Origin: Rhizobium sp.
GTDB lineage: Bacteria > Pseudomonadota > Alphaproteobacteria > Rhizobiales > Rhizobiaceae
Direction: 5' to 3'
DNA: 64,000 nucleotides
Assembly (NCBI GenBank): GCA_028290545.1
Contig: JAQGJP010000012.1
Coordinates: 1 to 64,000 of the forward strand
This document shows positions 25,709 to 34,441 of this stretch, piece after piece. The notes beneath the pieces are model-generated. The model was not told the DNA's origin. It did no database searches and saw only the letters and a program-made list of their open reading frames with translations. Positions within the stretch are counted from its first letter, which is position 1, and each line of letters opens with the position of its first letter. The translations under genes were made by a program, and so were the position numbers.

Positions 25709-27052
25709 TCACGCGAAAATCTGATCCCTGAGCTTCGGCACCCTGATTGCCAGCAATATGCCGCGCAGGATCAGGAAGATATTCAGCGACAGCCATAGCC
25801 CGGTATTGCCGGCAAGCGGCACCAGCAGGCCAAGCGCGATCGCGAACCCGAGGAACGACAGGATCATCCGGTTGCGCATCGCATGAGACCAGGTCGCGCC
25901 GATGAAAACGCCATCCATCAGGAAAGCCAGGCAACCCGAAATCGGTGTGATCCCCGCCCAGGGCAAGTGCTGGTAGGCGATGTCGCGCACCGCCTGCGTG
26001 GTCGTCAGGAAGTCGATGATCGGCGGACCGAACGCCATCATGATCAGGCTCGTCGCCACCGCCAGCGCTAAGGACCAGTAACCGGTGAGCCGGAGGCCGC
26101 GATCGAAAGCCGGCCGCCATTTCGCGCCGACCGAACGGCCGGTGATCGTCTCGGCTGCATTTGCCAGGCCATCGAGCCAGAAGCTGCCGACCATGAAGAA
26201 ATTCATCAGCACGGCATTGGCCGCCAGCGTCACCGGGCCGAGGCTGGAGCCGACCCGCGTCATCAGGAAGAATGCCCCGATCAGCACGAAGGAGCGGATC
26301 ATGATATCGGTATTGAGCGAAAACAGGCTCATCAGTTCGCCGCGCTCGAAAAGGCCAGCGATCGTCAGGGGGTTGCGATGCCTGAAACCGCTGAGAATAA
26401 TCGCCAGTCCCGTGAACGCACCAACGGTCTCCCCGGTGATGGTGGCAAGCGCGATGCCGGATATTCCACCCTTCATCATGAGACCGAAGACGACGCAGAG
26501 CACGATATTGATGCCGTTGATCAGCGCCTGCAGCAAGAGGCCGATCCGCGCCTTGCCGCAACCGAGGAGGAAGCCGAGGATCGCGTAGTTGGCGAGTGCG
26601 GCCGGTCCCGCCAGCATGCGGATCGAAAACCAGTGCGAAGTCGCATCTGCCGCACCGCTATCCGCCGCCATCACCCAGAGCCCGAGCTTCAGCAGCAGCG
26701 GCGAGACAAGAGCAAGCACGAGGCCGATCACGACGGCAAGCAGCAGCGCCCGCCAGAAAATGGATTCCTGTTCCTCGATCTCGCCCCTCCCCCAGGCCTG
26801 CGCCACCAGGGCCGTGGTCGAGGCACGCAGGAAATTGATGCTGCCGAAGATCAGATCGGCCAGCACCGCACCGATCGCCAGCCCTGCAAGCACATTCGGA
26901 TCCCCAAGCCGGCCGGCAACCGCGGTACCGGTGACGCCGAGCAGCGGGATGGTCAGAAAGCCGAAGGTCATCGGCAGCGCAAGGCCCAGCACCATGCGGT
27001 GGGTCACGTCGAAAGCGCCCGATTGCAGGACCGTCTTCTCCATCGGCATCAT
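25709..27052 (-). CDS. MATE family multidrug/metabolite efflux protein
   Basis: Inner-membrane cation-coupled exporter of the MATE family, 447 residues with about 12 spans (for example LGLALPMTFGFLTIPLLGVT; GISGIALATITGETVGAF; SGCLAFLMDGVFIGATW). The duplicated MatE halves are visible as the repeated L-P-x-x-x-x pattern at the start of each half. The start ATG 27052 overlaps the stop of the CAP lipoprotein gene (ATGA). The long in-frame extension upstream is antisense sequence. It is the last gene of a three-gene coupled group DUF6460 - CAP - MATE. Substrate unknown. Confidence 0.92.
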   Translation of the reverse strand: MMPMEKTVLQSGAFDVTHRMVLGLALPMTFGFLTIPLLGVTGTAVAGRLGDPNVLAGLAIGAVLADLIFGSINFLRASTTALVAQAWGRGEIEEQESIFWRALLLAVVIGLVLALVSPLLLKLGLWVMAADSGAADATSHWFSIRMLAGPAALANYAILGFLLGCGKARIGLLLQALINGINIVLCVVFGLMMKGGISGIALATITGETVGAFTGLAIILSGFRHRNPLTIAGLFERGELMSLFSLNTDIMIRSFVLIGAFFLMTRVGSSLGPVTLAANAVLMNFFMVGSFWLDGLANAAETITGRSVGAKWRPAFDRGLRLTGYWSLALAVATSLIMMAFGPPIIDFLTTTQAVRDIAYQHLPWAGITPISGCLAFLMDGVFIGATWSHAMRNRMILSFLGFAIALGLLVPLAGNTGLWLSLNIFLILRGILLAIRVPKLRDQIFA

Positions 27053-27576
27053 ATCCGAAAATAGCCCGTGTCGGGATTGGACAGCACCATCGCCCAGAAG
27101 GGGCGGTCGCCGGTGCCGGTGTTCCTGGCGACAACGACACCCAGGCCGCGATAATTGCCGAGCATGTTTTCGAGATGTTTCGGCGAATGCACCCAGGCCG
27201 CAATGGCCGCGTCCAGCGTATCCTGACCGGAGGCGATGTTCTCGGCCGCCGGCAGCCGCACCTGCATCCGCTTCATGCGCGCCAGAAAACTCGCATCGTC
27301 GCCGAGAAAATGGCTCATCTTGCCATAGCGCGACATGCGCACCGCCTGGTCCTTGGCGGCGCTCGCCGCGAGCCCATCGACCGAAAGCGCGGAAAGGCCG
27401 CGTTTGCGGCGGATGGAATTGACCAGCGGCAAGGCCGCTTCGCTGGCGTCGACGACGGCGCCGGATTCGACTGGCGCAAGCACCGTGGTCGTCGTACAAG
27501 CCGACAGCACGATCACGCCGGCGGCAGATGACGCAGCGCCGAGGAACTGACGCCGGGAACAGGGGATGGATGTCAA
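27049..27576 (-). CDS. CAP/SCP-domain lipoprotein
   Basis: A 175-residue CAP (SCP/PR-1) domain protein. The N-terminus SRRQFLGAASSAAGVIVLSAC combines a twin-arginine motif with a lipobox ending in Cys, so it is probably a Tat-exported lipoprotein. The CAP domain has the family segments LVNSIRRKRGLSALSVDGLA, MSHFLGDDASFLARMK, AENIASG and AAWVHSPKHLENMLGNYRGLGV. The start is inferred to be TTG at 27576: it overlaps the upstream stop in a TTGA, there is no in-frame ATG before the signal, and the frame fits. Function of bacterial CAP proteins in the envelope is poorly defined. Confidence 0.82.
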   Translation of the reverse strand: MTSIPCSRRQFLGAASSAAGVIVLSACTTTTVLAPVESGAVVDASEAALPLVNSIRRKRGLSALSVDGLAASAAKDQAVRMSRYGKMSHFLGDDASFLARMKRMQVRLPAAENIASGQDTLDAAIAAWVHSPKHLENMLGNYRGLGVVVARNTGTGDRPFWAMVLSNPDTGYFRI

Positions 27577-27842
27577 GATTTGTGCCAGTTCAAAATGCGG
27601 ATGATGATGAAGACCGGTATGACGACTGCCGCACCGAGTAGAAGGTAATCGCCCACCCGGCCGAGCGCGGCAAAGCCGGAGTGCCAGAGATCGTAAAAGG
27701 CGCGACGGATCCAGAAGAGGATATCTGCCGGGTAGAACCCGAACATGTTCATGACGAAGCCGACGACGACACAGAGGATGACCAGCTTGACGATCGTCCG
27801 CATCGGCGTATCGCCCAGAAAACGGTTTACACCGCCTGCCAT
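27573..27842 (-). CDS. DUF6460 small membrane protein
   Basis: An 89-residue protein of the DUF6460 type found in Rhizobiales: VNRFLGDTPMRTIVKLVILC start, two membrane spans (about residues 18-36 and 66-84) and the central PADILFWIRRAFYDLWHSGF. Function unknown. Its TGA overlaps the TTG start of the CAP lipoprotein, suggesting coupled translation. Confidence 0.78.
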   Translation of the reverse strand: MAGGVNRFLGDTPMRTIVKLVILCVVVGFVMNMFGFYPADILFWIRRAFYDLWHSGFAALGRVGDYLLLGAAVVIPVFIIIRILNWHKS

Positions 27843-27931
27843 TGCTGTCTCCTGTCCAATCCAAAGGAATCGCTTGCCTGCCTGACGCGGCGGAAATTAG
27901 ACAGATTCCAACACAAAGAAAAGAAAAAGCC

Positions 27932-28873
27932 ATGACGATCGTGCCGAAACCTCTCCTCGCCTCCGGCGACTTCATGGCAGACCGCCGCGCCGATTACGCC
28001 GCCATGCTGGCCGAGGGCGGCGATCCGGCCGCCGCCGCCGAGCTGATGGAACAGGCTCTGGAACTGACACCCGCCTGGGCGGCGGGCTGGTTCCAGCTCG
28101 GCGAATATCGCCAGAAGGCCGGGCATTCCGACACGGCCATCCCAGCCTACCGCCGCACGCTCGAACTGGCGCCGGACGATATTTTCGGCGCTTTCCTCAA
28201 GCTGGTTTCGCTGGGCGCGGGCGACCGTCACGGCATCCCCCCGAGCCAGTATATCGAGAGCCTGTTCGACGACTATGCCGATCGATTCGATGCAGCGCTG
28301 GTCGGGCGGCTGGACTACACCGTGCCTGGCAAACTGATGCATCTCATCGGCAAGCATGTACCGGGTCCCTATGGCCATGTCGTCGATCTCGGCTGCGGCA
28401 CCGGCCTGTTCGGCGCGGAAATCCACGGCGATTGCGCATATCTCGAAGGCTACGACCTTTCGGAAAACATGCTGGCCAAGGCGGAAGCAAAAGGCCTTTA
28501 CCAGCATCTGGCAAAGGCCGATCTGCTGCTTGAACCGGCCGCCTCCGGACTGTTCGAAGGCCGGGCCGCCCAACGCGCCGATCTCGTCACCGCTTCCGAT
28601 GTGATGATCTATCTGGGACCACTGAAAACAATCTTTGCCAATGCGGCGGCGCTGCTCAAACCCACCGGCAGCTTCGCCTTTTCGGTGGAAAAATCCGCGC
28701 TCGACACCGGCTTCGAACTTTTGGCCTCGCTGCGCTATGCGCATTCGGCGGCCTATGTCACGGAGATGCTGGTCGCCCACGGCATGCAGGCTTTTGCGAT
28801 GGAAGAGACCGCCATTCGCATGGATGCCGGCGAACCAATCACAGGGTTGTTGTTTCTGGCGCGGAGCACCTGA
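27932..28873 (+). CDS. TPR-containing SAM-dependent methyltransferase
   Basis: A 313-residue protein with two N-terminal tetratricopeptide repeats (about residues 15-80, for example GDPAAAAELMEQALELTPAW and GHSDTAIPAYRRTLELAPDD) and a class I methyltransferase domain. Motif I is VVDLGCGTGLFGAEIHG, followed by LEGYDLSENMLAKA. The YIESLFDDYADRFD segment before the domain is typical of this TPR-methyltransferase group. The TPRs suggest a protein substrate, but the target is unknown. ATG 27932 is preceded only by an A-rich sequence. Confidence 0.87.
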   Translation: MTIVPKPLLASGDFMADRRADYAAMLAEGGDPAAAAELMEQALELTPAWAAGWFQLGEYRQKAGHSDTAIPAYRRTLELAPDDIFGAFLKLVSLGAGDRHGIPPSQYIESLFDDYADRFDAALVGRLDYTVPGKLMHLIGKHVPGPYGHVVDLGCGTGLFGAEIHGDCAYLEGYDLSENMLAKAEAKGLYQHLAKADLLLEPAASGLFEGRAAQRADLVTASDVMIYLGPLKTIFANAAALLKPTGSFAFSVEKSALDTGFELLASLRYAHSAAYVTEMLVAHGMQAFAMEETAIRMDAGEPITGLLFLARST

Positions 28874-28952
28874 TCGAATCATTAGCCACTGTCTATGTTG
28901 CCCCGCACCCTCACACGCGAACCATCTTGGCCAACGCACATTCGGGACCTTT

Positions 28953-29105
28953 ATGGCCAAGATCGGACTCTGGAACACAGTCCCCACCAAGCATTCGCTG
29001 TTCGAGGATGCGCAGGACGTGTTCACCGGCACGGTTTTGGCGGCGGTGGCGCTGAATTTCTTCATCGCCATCAATCACCGGACGGATCGATATATTGCCA
29101 TGTGA
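28953..29105 (+). pseudogene. Remnant of a YitT-family membrane protein gene (N-terminus only)
   Basis: A 50-codon frame beginning MAKIGLWNTVPTKHSLFEDA and continuing QDVFTGTVLAAVALNFF. This resembles the N-terminus of rhizobial YitT-family proteins (HSLFEDxxxLxTGTLxVALGVxxF), which are about 200 residues with five or more spans. After the first partial span the frame diverges and stops, and the following 80 bases contain no continuation. Probably a decayed 5' fragment; identification is by memory of the family and is moderate. Confidence 0.5.
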
Positions 29106-29188
29106 TTTGACGGGCACGCCCAGGAGGCATATCCTTCTGGCATGCAGTGCTCATAGACTTGGCATCCTTCGCTTGGGAGGGCGGTGTC

Positions 29189-30040
29189 ATGGAAGTCGCA
29201 GGCAGCAGCAAGCACGACGTACCCTACATTCTCGTCCATTCCGAACGAGAGATCACCCGTCTCAAACATCAGGCAGACATCGTCAATCCGATCACGCGAC
29301 GCATCCTGGTCGCGGCGGGCATCGCCCCCGGCATGCGGGTGCTTGATGTCGGGTGCGGTGCCGGTGACGTCACGCTGCTGATTTCGGAACTGATCGGCCG
29401 CGATGGACAGGTCGTGGGCGTCGATCGGGCACCGGCGGCACTGGCGGCAGCGGAGCAACGTGCCCAGGGGCACCCCCTCCACAATATCAGCTTTCGCGAG
29501 GGCGATCCGGCATCGCTGTCATTCGAGCGACCGTTCGATGCCGTCGCCGGCCGGTATGTGCTGATGTTCCAGGCCGATCCTGCGGCAATGCTCCGTGGCG
29601 TCGCGCGTCACGTCAGGCCGGGCGGAATCGTCGCTTTCCATGAACCGGATTGGGCGGGCGTCCGCTCGACTCCGCCCGCCCCCTCCTACGACCAGTGCTG
29701 CCGATGGATCGTTGAAACCTTTCGGCGAACAGGGATAGAGACGCATATGGGCGACAAGCTCGATGCGACGTTCCGCGCGGCTGGATTGGCCGCGCCGGCC
29801 ATGCATCTGGAATCTGTCATCGGCGGCATGAATGGCGGCAGCGACTGGGCCCACCAGATGTTCGAACTGCTGGTGACAATGTGCCCGGAGGTCACGGCAC
29901 GCGGCGTCGCGTCCGAGCTGGAGATCAAGATCAGCGGATTCGAACAGCGCATCCATCACGAAATCGAAGCTGGAAGCATCATCGTGGGACGCTCGGAAGT
30001 CGGCGCGTGGTCGCACACGCCAAAGGCCGCGCCGGGATGA
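29189..30040 (+). CDS. Class I SAM-dependent methyltransferase
   Basis: A 283-residue UbiE/Methyltransf_11-like protein. Motif I is MRVLDVGCGAGDVTLLISEL, then GQVVGVDRAPAALAAAEQRA, NISFREGDPASLSF and the post-motif RPGGIVAFHEPDWAG. GGGAGGGCGG precedes ATG 29189. Small-molecule methyltransferase is the likely role; no neighbour defines the substrate. A frame open from 29147 is a weaker start. Confidence 0.85.
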   Translation: MEVAGSSKHDVPYILVHSEREITRLKHQADIVNPITRRILVAAGIAPGMRVLDVGCGAGDVTLLISELIGRDGQVVGVDRAPAALAAAEQRAQGHPLHNISFREGDPASLSFERPFDAVAGRYVLMFQADPAAMLRGVARHVRPGGIVAFHEPDWAGVRSTPPAPSYDQCCRWIVETFRRTGIETHMGDKLDATFRAAGLAAPAMHLESVIGGMNGGSDWAHQMFELLVTMCPEVTARGVASELEIKISGFEQRIHHEIEAGSIIVGRSEVGAWSHTPKAAPG

Positions 30041-30074
30041 TGTCGATCATCCCGCCGCGGCTTGATTGTCGCGA

Positions 30075-30542
30075 TCAAGCTGCCTTTGCGGCCTTGTCGA
30101 CAGGATGCTGTGAGCGGAAGCCGACGGCGAGCCGGTTCCAGATGTTGATTGCGCCGATCCCCACGGTGATCTTGACCATCTCGTCTTCGCTGAAATGCGC
30201 CCTGAGCGCCTCATAGGCTTCATCCGGCGCACCGGTCTGGGCAAGATTGGTCACGGCATCGACCCAGCCGAGCACGGCGCGTTCGCGGGCGTCGTAAACT
30301 GGGGATTCGCGCCAGACGGACATCAGGTTGATCCACTGTTCCGGAAGGCCGTCATGACGGGATTCCTTGACATGCATATCGACGCAGAAGGCACAGCCGT
30401 TGATGATCGACGCGCGCAGCTTGATCAGGTTGATAAGCCGGCGTTCGAGGCCGCACTTCTGGAAGGCGTCCTCCAACGCCATCACGGCCGTGATGGCTTC
30501 CGGTGATGCATTGAACAGGTTGAGACGAGCATGCATGGTCAT
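30075..30542 (-). CDS. Carboxymuconolactone decarboxylase / AhpD-like protein
   Basis: A 155-residue AhpD-like protein with the redox motif NGCAFCVDMH (Cys50, Cys53, His57), typical of peroxidase-linked family members rather than true gamma-carboxymuconolactone decarboxylases. The pattern LINLIKLRASIINGCAFC is the family signature. ATG 30542 has AGAGG upstream. It is 23 bases downstream of the Rrf2 regulator gene and probably in one operon with it, suggesting induction by oxidative or electrophile stress. Confidence 0.9.
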   Translation of the reverse strand: MTMHARLNLFNASPEAITAVMALEDAFQKCGLERRLINLIKLRASIINGCAFCVDMHVKESRHDGLPEQWINLMSVWRESPVYDARERAVLGWVDAVTNLAQTGAPDEAYEALRAHFSEDEMVKITVGIGAINIWNRLAVGFRSQHPVDKAAKAA

Positions 30543-30565
30543 ATCCTCTTTGGTTGGGTTGGAAT

Positions 30566-31063
30566 TCAGGTGGATCTGCGTTCGTTGAGTTCGAGAAAGG
30601 CACAGCCTCTGGCGGCGATCGCGCCGTCGCTGTCCGTCTCGCTCAAATCCTGCATAATGTCGGCAATCGTCGTGCGCTGCAGCTCGGCGCGATAGGCGCG
30701 TTCGGCCCTCAACATGGCCGAGGCGATGCCGCAAGGCTTTGCCGGCTTTCCAGGAACCGGGTTTGGACCTCGCTGGCGGATTTCATTGCAGCGAAAGGCC
30801 GGCGCATGGCCCTCTACAGCGAGCACGATGTCGAGCAGCGTGATCTTGTCGGTCGTCCTGGCGAGGCGGTAGCCGCCCTTTGGACCCGGAACGGTTTCCA
30901 CGATGCCCGCGCCGGACAACGCCTGCAGATGCTTCAAAAGATAGCTCGTGCCGACGCCGTGGAATTCGGCGAGCGCTGCAGCCGGCAACACGCCGCCGGG
31001 CGACAATGCCGAGAGCATCGTCACGCTATGGATCGCCTGCTCCACGCCATCGCTGAGTTTCAT
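30566..31063 (-). CDS. Rrf2-family transcriptional regulator
   Basis: A 165-residue Rrf2 regulator: N-terminal winged helix (AIHSVTMLSAL; LPAAALAEFHGVGTSYLLKH; LQALSGAGIVETVPGPKGGY) and a sensor segment with only two well-placed cysteines (FRCNEIRQRGP and KPCGI). This is unlike the three-cysteine cluster ligand set of IscR, so sensing may be by thiol modification rather than an iron-sulfur cluster. A 12-bp perfect inverted repeat just before the gene is its likely operator, and the AhpD-like gene its target. Confidence 0.92.
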   Translation of the reverse strand: MKLSDGVEQAIHSVTMLSALSPGGVLPAAALAEFHGVGTSYLLKHLQALSGAGIVETVPGPKGGYRLARTTDKITLLDIVLAVEGHAPAFRCNEIRQRGPNPVPGKPAKPCGIASAMLRAERAYRAELQRTTIADIMQDLSETDSDGAIAARGCAFLELNERRST

Positions 31064-31075
31064 CGGCTCGCTCCT

Positions 31076-31104
31076 TAATCATGGATAATTTATATCCATG
31101 ATTA
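31076..31104. promoter_or_regulatory. Candidate Rrf2 operator
   Basis: Perfect 12-base arms TAATCATGGATA (31076-31087) and TATCCATGATTA (31093-31104) around ATTTA, starting 12 bases before the Rrf2 start codon. Its symmetry, AT content and position between divergent genes fit an autoregulatory Rrf2 site. Confidence 0.75.
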
Positions 31105-31200
31105 TCGCATCCGTCAAGCGAGATTTTTGCGGCCCTCGCACGTTCTCTTGTCATGGCGAGGGAAAGGACTATTTTCCTCTGACCGCAGTGAGGCGAACAT

Positions 31201-33744
31201 ATGGATGCAAAAACCGAGACAGGAACGAGCCTGACGCTGCCCGCGCCATTCTCCACCTGGTTTGCCTCCAGGGGCTGGAGCCCGCGCGAGCATCAGCTGG
31301 GACTGCTGGAGAAGACCGCTGGCGGCCATTCAGCGCTGCTGATCGCCCCGACAGGCGCCGGCAAGACGCTGGCCGGCTTCCTGCCATCGATGATCGATCT
31401 CAATTCACGCGGCAGGAAAAAGGCCGGAACCGCGTTTCAGGGCATCCACACGCTCTATATCTCCCCACTCAAGGCGCTTGCCATCGATATCGAGCGCAAT
31501 CTGGATCGCCCGGTCACCGAGATGGGCCTGAACATCTCGATCGAGACCCGCACGGGGGACACGCCCCAGCACAAGCGCACCCGCCAACGGCTCAATCCAC
31601 CCGATATCCTGCTGACCACGCCCGAGCAGGTGGCGCTGCTGATCGCCTCGAGCGAGGCCGAACGATTTTTCAAGGACCTGAAATTCGTGATCTTCGATGA
31701 GCTGCATTCGCTGGTGACCTCCAAGCGCGGCCATCTGCTGTCACTGGGGCTTGCGCGCCTGCGCAAACTCGCACCGGATCTTCGCACGATTGGTTTGTCG
31801 GCAACTGTCGCCGAGCCCGGCGATCTCCGCCGCTGGCTGGTGGCGCAACGCCCCGATACGGAAAATCTCTCCTCGCTGGTCACGGTCACCGGTGGCGCGC
31901 GGCCGCATATCACCATTCTCGAGACCGAGGAGCGAATCCCCTGGCAGGGCCATTCGGCCCGCTATGCGATGGGCGAGGTCTACGAGGCGATCAAGCAACA
32001 CAAGACGACGATCCTGTTCGTCAACACCCGCTCGCAGGCCGAGATGCTGTTCCAGGAGCTTTGGCGGATCAATGACGACAGCCTGCCGATCGCGCTGCAT
32101 CACGGTTCGCTGGATGCCGGCCAGCGGCGGCGGGTGGAGGCGGCAATGTCGGACAACAGGCTGCGCGCCGTGGTGGCCACCTCGACGCTCGATCTCGGGC
32201 TTGACTGGGGCGATGTCGATCTCGTCATCCATGTCGGCGCGCCGAAGGGCGCCTCGCGGCTTGCCCAGCGCATCGGCCGTTCCAACCACCGCATGGACGA
32301 ACCGAGCCGGGCGATCCTGGTGCCGGCCAACCGCTTCGAGGTGATGGAATGCCAGGCCGCACTCGATGCCAATTATCTCGGCGCGCAGGACACGCCGCCG
32401 GTGGCAACCGGCGCGCTCGATGTGCTCTGTCAGCATATCATGGGGCTGGCATGCGCCGACCCGTTCGATGCGCTCGACATCTACGACGAAATCACCACCG
32501 CCTCGCCCTATACACATCTCACGTGGGAAACCTTCGAGCGGGCGCTGGATTTCGTCGCTACCGGCGGCTATGCGCTGAAAAGCTATGAACGCTATGCCAA
32601 GATCCGCAAGAACAAGGACGGCCTGTGGCGCGTCTCCAACCCGCTCTACGCCCAGCAATACCGGCTGAATATCGGCACGATCATCGAGGCGCCGGTGCTG
32701 AATGTCCGGCTGGTGCGGCCCGGCAAGAGCGTCGTCGGCCGCGGCGGACCGGTGCTCGGCCAGGTCGAGGAATATTTCCTGGAAACACTGGCGCAGGGCG
32801 ACACATTCATGTTCGGCGGTCGCGTGCTGCGCTTCGAAGGCATCCGCGAGAACGAGTGCCTGGCGTCCGAAGCCCGCTCGCAGGACCCGCGCATTCCGGC
32901 CTATGCCGGCGGCAAGTTCCCGCTGTCGACCTATCTCGCCGAGGGCGTTCGCGCCATGCTCGCCGATCCGGACAAACGGAAGGACCTGCCCGACCAGGTG
33001 CGCGACTGGCTGGCGATCCAGGAGGAAAAATCGGTCCTGCCGCGCCGCGACGAACTGCTGATCGAGACATTTCCACGCGGGCAGCGCTTTTACATGGTCG
33101 CCTATCCGTTCGAAGGCCGGCTGGCGCATCAGACGCTCGGCATGCTTCTGACCCGCCGGCTCGATCGCATCGGAGCAAAACCGCTAGGCTTCGTCGCCAC
33201 CGATTATTCTCTGGCGATTTGGGCCCTGGAAGACATGGGCGCGCTGTTCTCGAAGAAGAAAAAGGCGCTCGCCGACCTGTTCGACGAGGACATGCTCGGC
33301 GACGATCTCGAAGCCTGGCTGAGCGAGACCTGGCTGCTGAAGCGCACGTTTCGCAACTGCGCCGTGATCGCCGGGCTGATCGAGCGCCGCCATCCCGGCA
33401 AGGAAAAGACCGGCAGGCAGGTCACGGTCTCGGCCGATCTGATCTACGACGTGCTGCGCGCGCATGAGCCGGATCATATTCTTCTCGAGGCGACACGACA
33501 CGATGCGGCACAAGGGCTTTTGGACATTCAGCGACTTGGCGATATGCTGGCGCGAATCAAGGGGCACATCAGGCTGATGCGGCTCGACCAGATCTCGCCG
33601 CTCGCGGTGCCGATCATGCTGGAAATCGGCAGGGAGTCGGTGGCGGGTGCGGCGGACGAAGCGCTGCTCACCGAGGCCGCGGATGATCTGATCGCCGATG
33701 CAATGGGACGAACGCATGAACCGGCTGGCAACGGCAAAGACTGA
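31201..33744 (+). CDS. Ligase-associated DNA damage response DEXH-box helicase (Lhr-like)
   Basis: An 847-residue superfamily 2 helicase of the ligase-associated Lhr subgroup. Motifs: LIAPTGAGKTLAGFLPS (Walker A), VIFDELHSLVTSKRG (DEIH-type box as DELH), LSATVAEPGDLRRWL, TILFVNTRSQAEMLFQEL, and QRIGRSNHR (motif VI). A winged-helix and C-terminal Lhr core domain follow. This group usually occurs with PdeM, an exonuclease and an ATP-dependent DNA ligase; here only the PdeM gene follows, overlapping the helicase end by 29 bases. It diverges from the Rrf2 operon. Confidence 0.95.
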   Translation: MDAKTETGTSLTLPAPFSTWFASRGWSPREHQLGLLEKTAGGHSALLIAPTGAGKTLAGFLPSMIDLNSRGRKKAGTAFQGIHTLYISPLKALAIDIERNLDRPVTEMGLNISIETRTGDTPQHKRTRQRLNPPDILLTTPEQVALLIASSEAERFFKDLKFVIFDELHSLVTSKRGHLLSLGLARLRKLAPDLRTIGLSATVAEPGDLRRWLVAQRPDTENLSSLVTVTGGARPHITILETEERIPWQGHSARYAMGEVYEAIKQHKTTILFVNTRSQAEMLFQELWRINDDSLPIALHHGSLDAGQRRRVEAAMSDNRLRAVVATSTLDLGLDWGDVDLVIHVGAPKGASRLAQRIGRSNHRMDEPSRAILVPANRFEVMECQAALDANYLGAQDTPPVATGALDVLCQHIMGLACADPFDALDIYDEITTASPYTHLTWETFERALDFVATGGYALKSYERYAKIRKNKDGLWRVSNPLYAQQYRLNIGTIIEAPVLNVRLVRPGKSVVGRGGPVLGQVEEYFLETLAQGDTFMFGGRVLRFEGIRENECLASEARSQDPRIPAYAGGKFPLSTYLAEGVRAMLADPDKRKDLPDQVRDWLAIQEEKSVLPRRDELLIETFPRGQRFYMVAYPFEGRLAHQTLGMLLTRRLDRIGAKPLGFVATDYSLAIWALEDMGALFSKKKKALADLFDEDMLGDDLEAWLSETWLLKRTFRNCAVIAGLIERRHPGKEKTGRQVTVSADLIYDVLRAHEPDHILLEATRHDAAQGLLDIQRLGDMLARIKGHIRLMRLDQISPLAVPIMLEIGRESVAGAADEALLTEAADDLIADAMGRTHEPAGNGKD

Positions 33745-34441
33745 CCTCGATATGATCCCGGCGCCATCTTGCGAAACTGAGATCAATGGCCAGCGGATCG
33801 TGCTCGATCCGTCCGGCGCGATGTTCCTGCCCGATTGCGGCCTGCTCTGCGTTTCCGACCTGCATCTCGAAAAGGGTGCGGCCTTTGCCCGGCGCGGCCA
33901 GCTTCTGCCGCCCTGGGACACGCTGGCGACGCTGCGTATCCTGGAACGCGTGATCGCCCGCCACAATCCACGGACAGTCATCTCGCTTGGCGACAATTTC
34001 CATGACCGAACCGGCTCGGTGCATATGCCGGTCGAATTCCGGCTGATGATCAACGCGATGGCGCGCGGCCGCGAATGGATCTGGATCAACGGCAATCACG
34101 ACCCGGACGGCGTCACCGATCTTGCCGGCATCTCCGCCGATACGCTCGATTATGCCGGCCTGCATTTCCGCCACGAACCGCAGAAAAAGCCGCTGCCCGG
34201 TGAAATTTCAGGCCATCTGCATCCGTCGGCAACGCTCTGGCGTCGCTTACGCGCCGTCCGGCGGCCGTGTTTTGCCGTCGATGGCGCGCGCATGATCATG
34301 CCGTCCTTCGGCGTGCTGACCGGCGGGCTCGACATCGACAATCGCGCCTTCACCGGCCTGTTCGAGAAGAGCCGGCTGACCGCCCATATGCTCAGCCAAG
34401 GCCGCATCCACACCTTCGCGTACCACGTCTTACGCGGCTGA
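33716..34441 (+). CDS. pdeM: Ligase-associated DNA damage response endonuclease PdeM
   Basis: A 241-residue calcineurin-like metallophosphoesterase. Metal-binding motifs in order are CVSDLHLEKGAAF, SLGDNFHDR, INGNHDPDG and GHLHPSATLW. This set and the linkage to the helicase match PdeM of the ligase-associated repair group. ATG 33716 overlaps the helicase gene; ATG 33698 is an alternative. Its stop codon abuts the stop of the convergent RibD-like gene with no base between. Confidence 0.92.
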   Translation: MNRLATAKTDLDMIPAPSCETEINGQRIVLDPSGAMFLPDCGLLCVSDLHLEKGAAFARRGQLLPPWDTLATLRILERVIARHNPRTVISLGDNFHDRTGSVHMPVEFRLMINAMARGREWIWINGNHDPDGVTDLAGISADTLDYAGLHFRHEPQKKPLPGEISGHLHPSATLWRRLRAVRRPCFAVDGARMIMPSFGVLTGGLDIDNRAFTGLFEKSRLTAHMLSQGRIHTFAYHVLRG

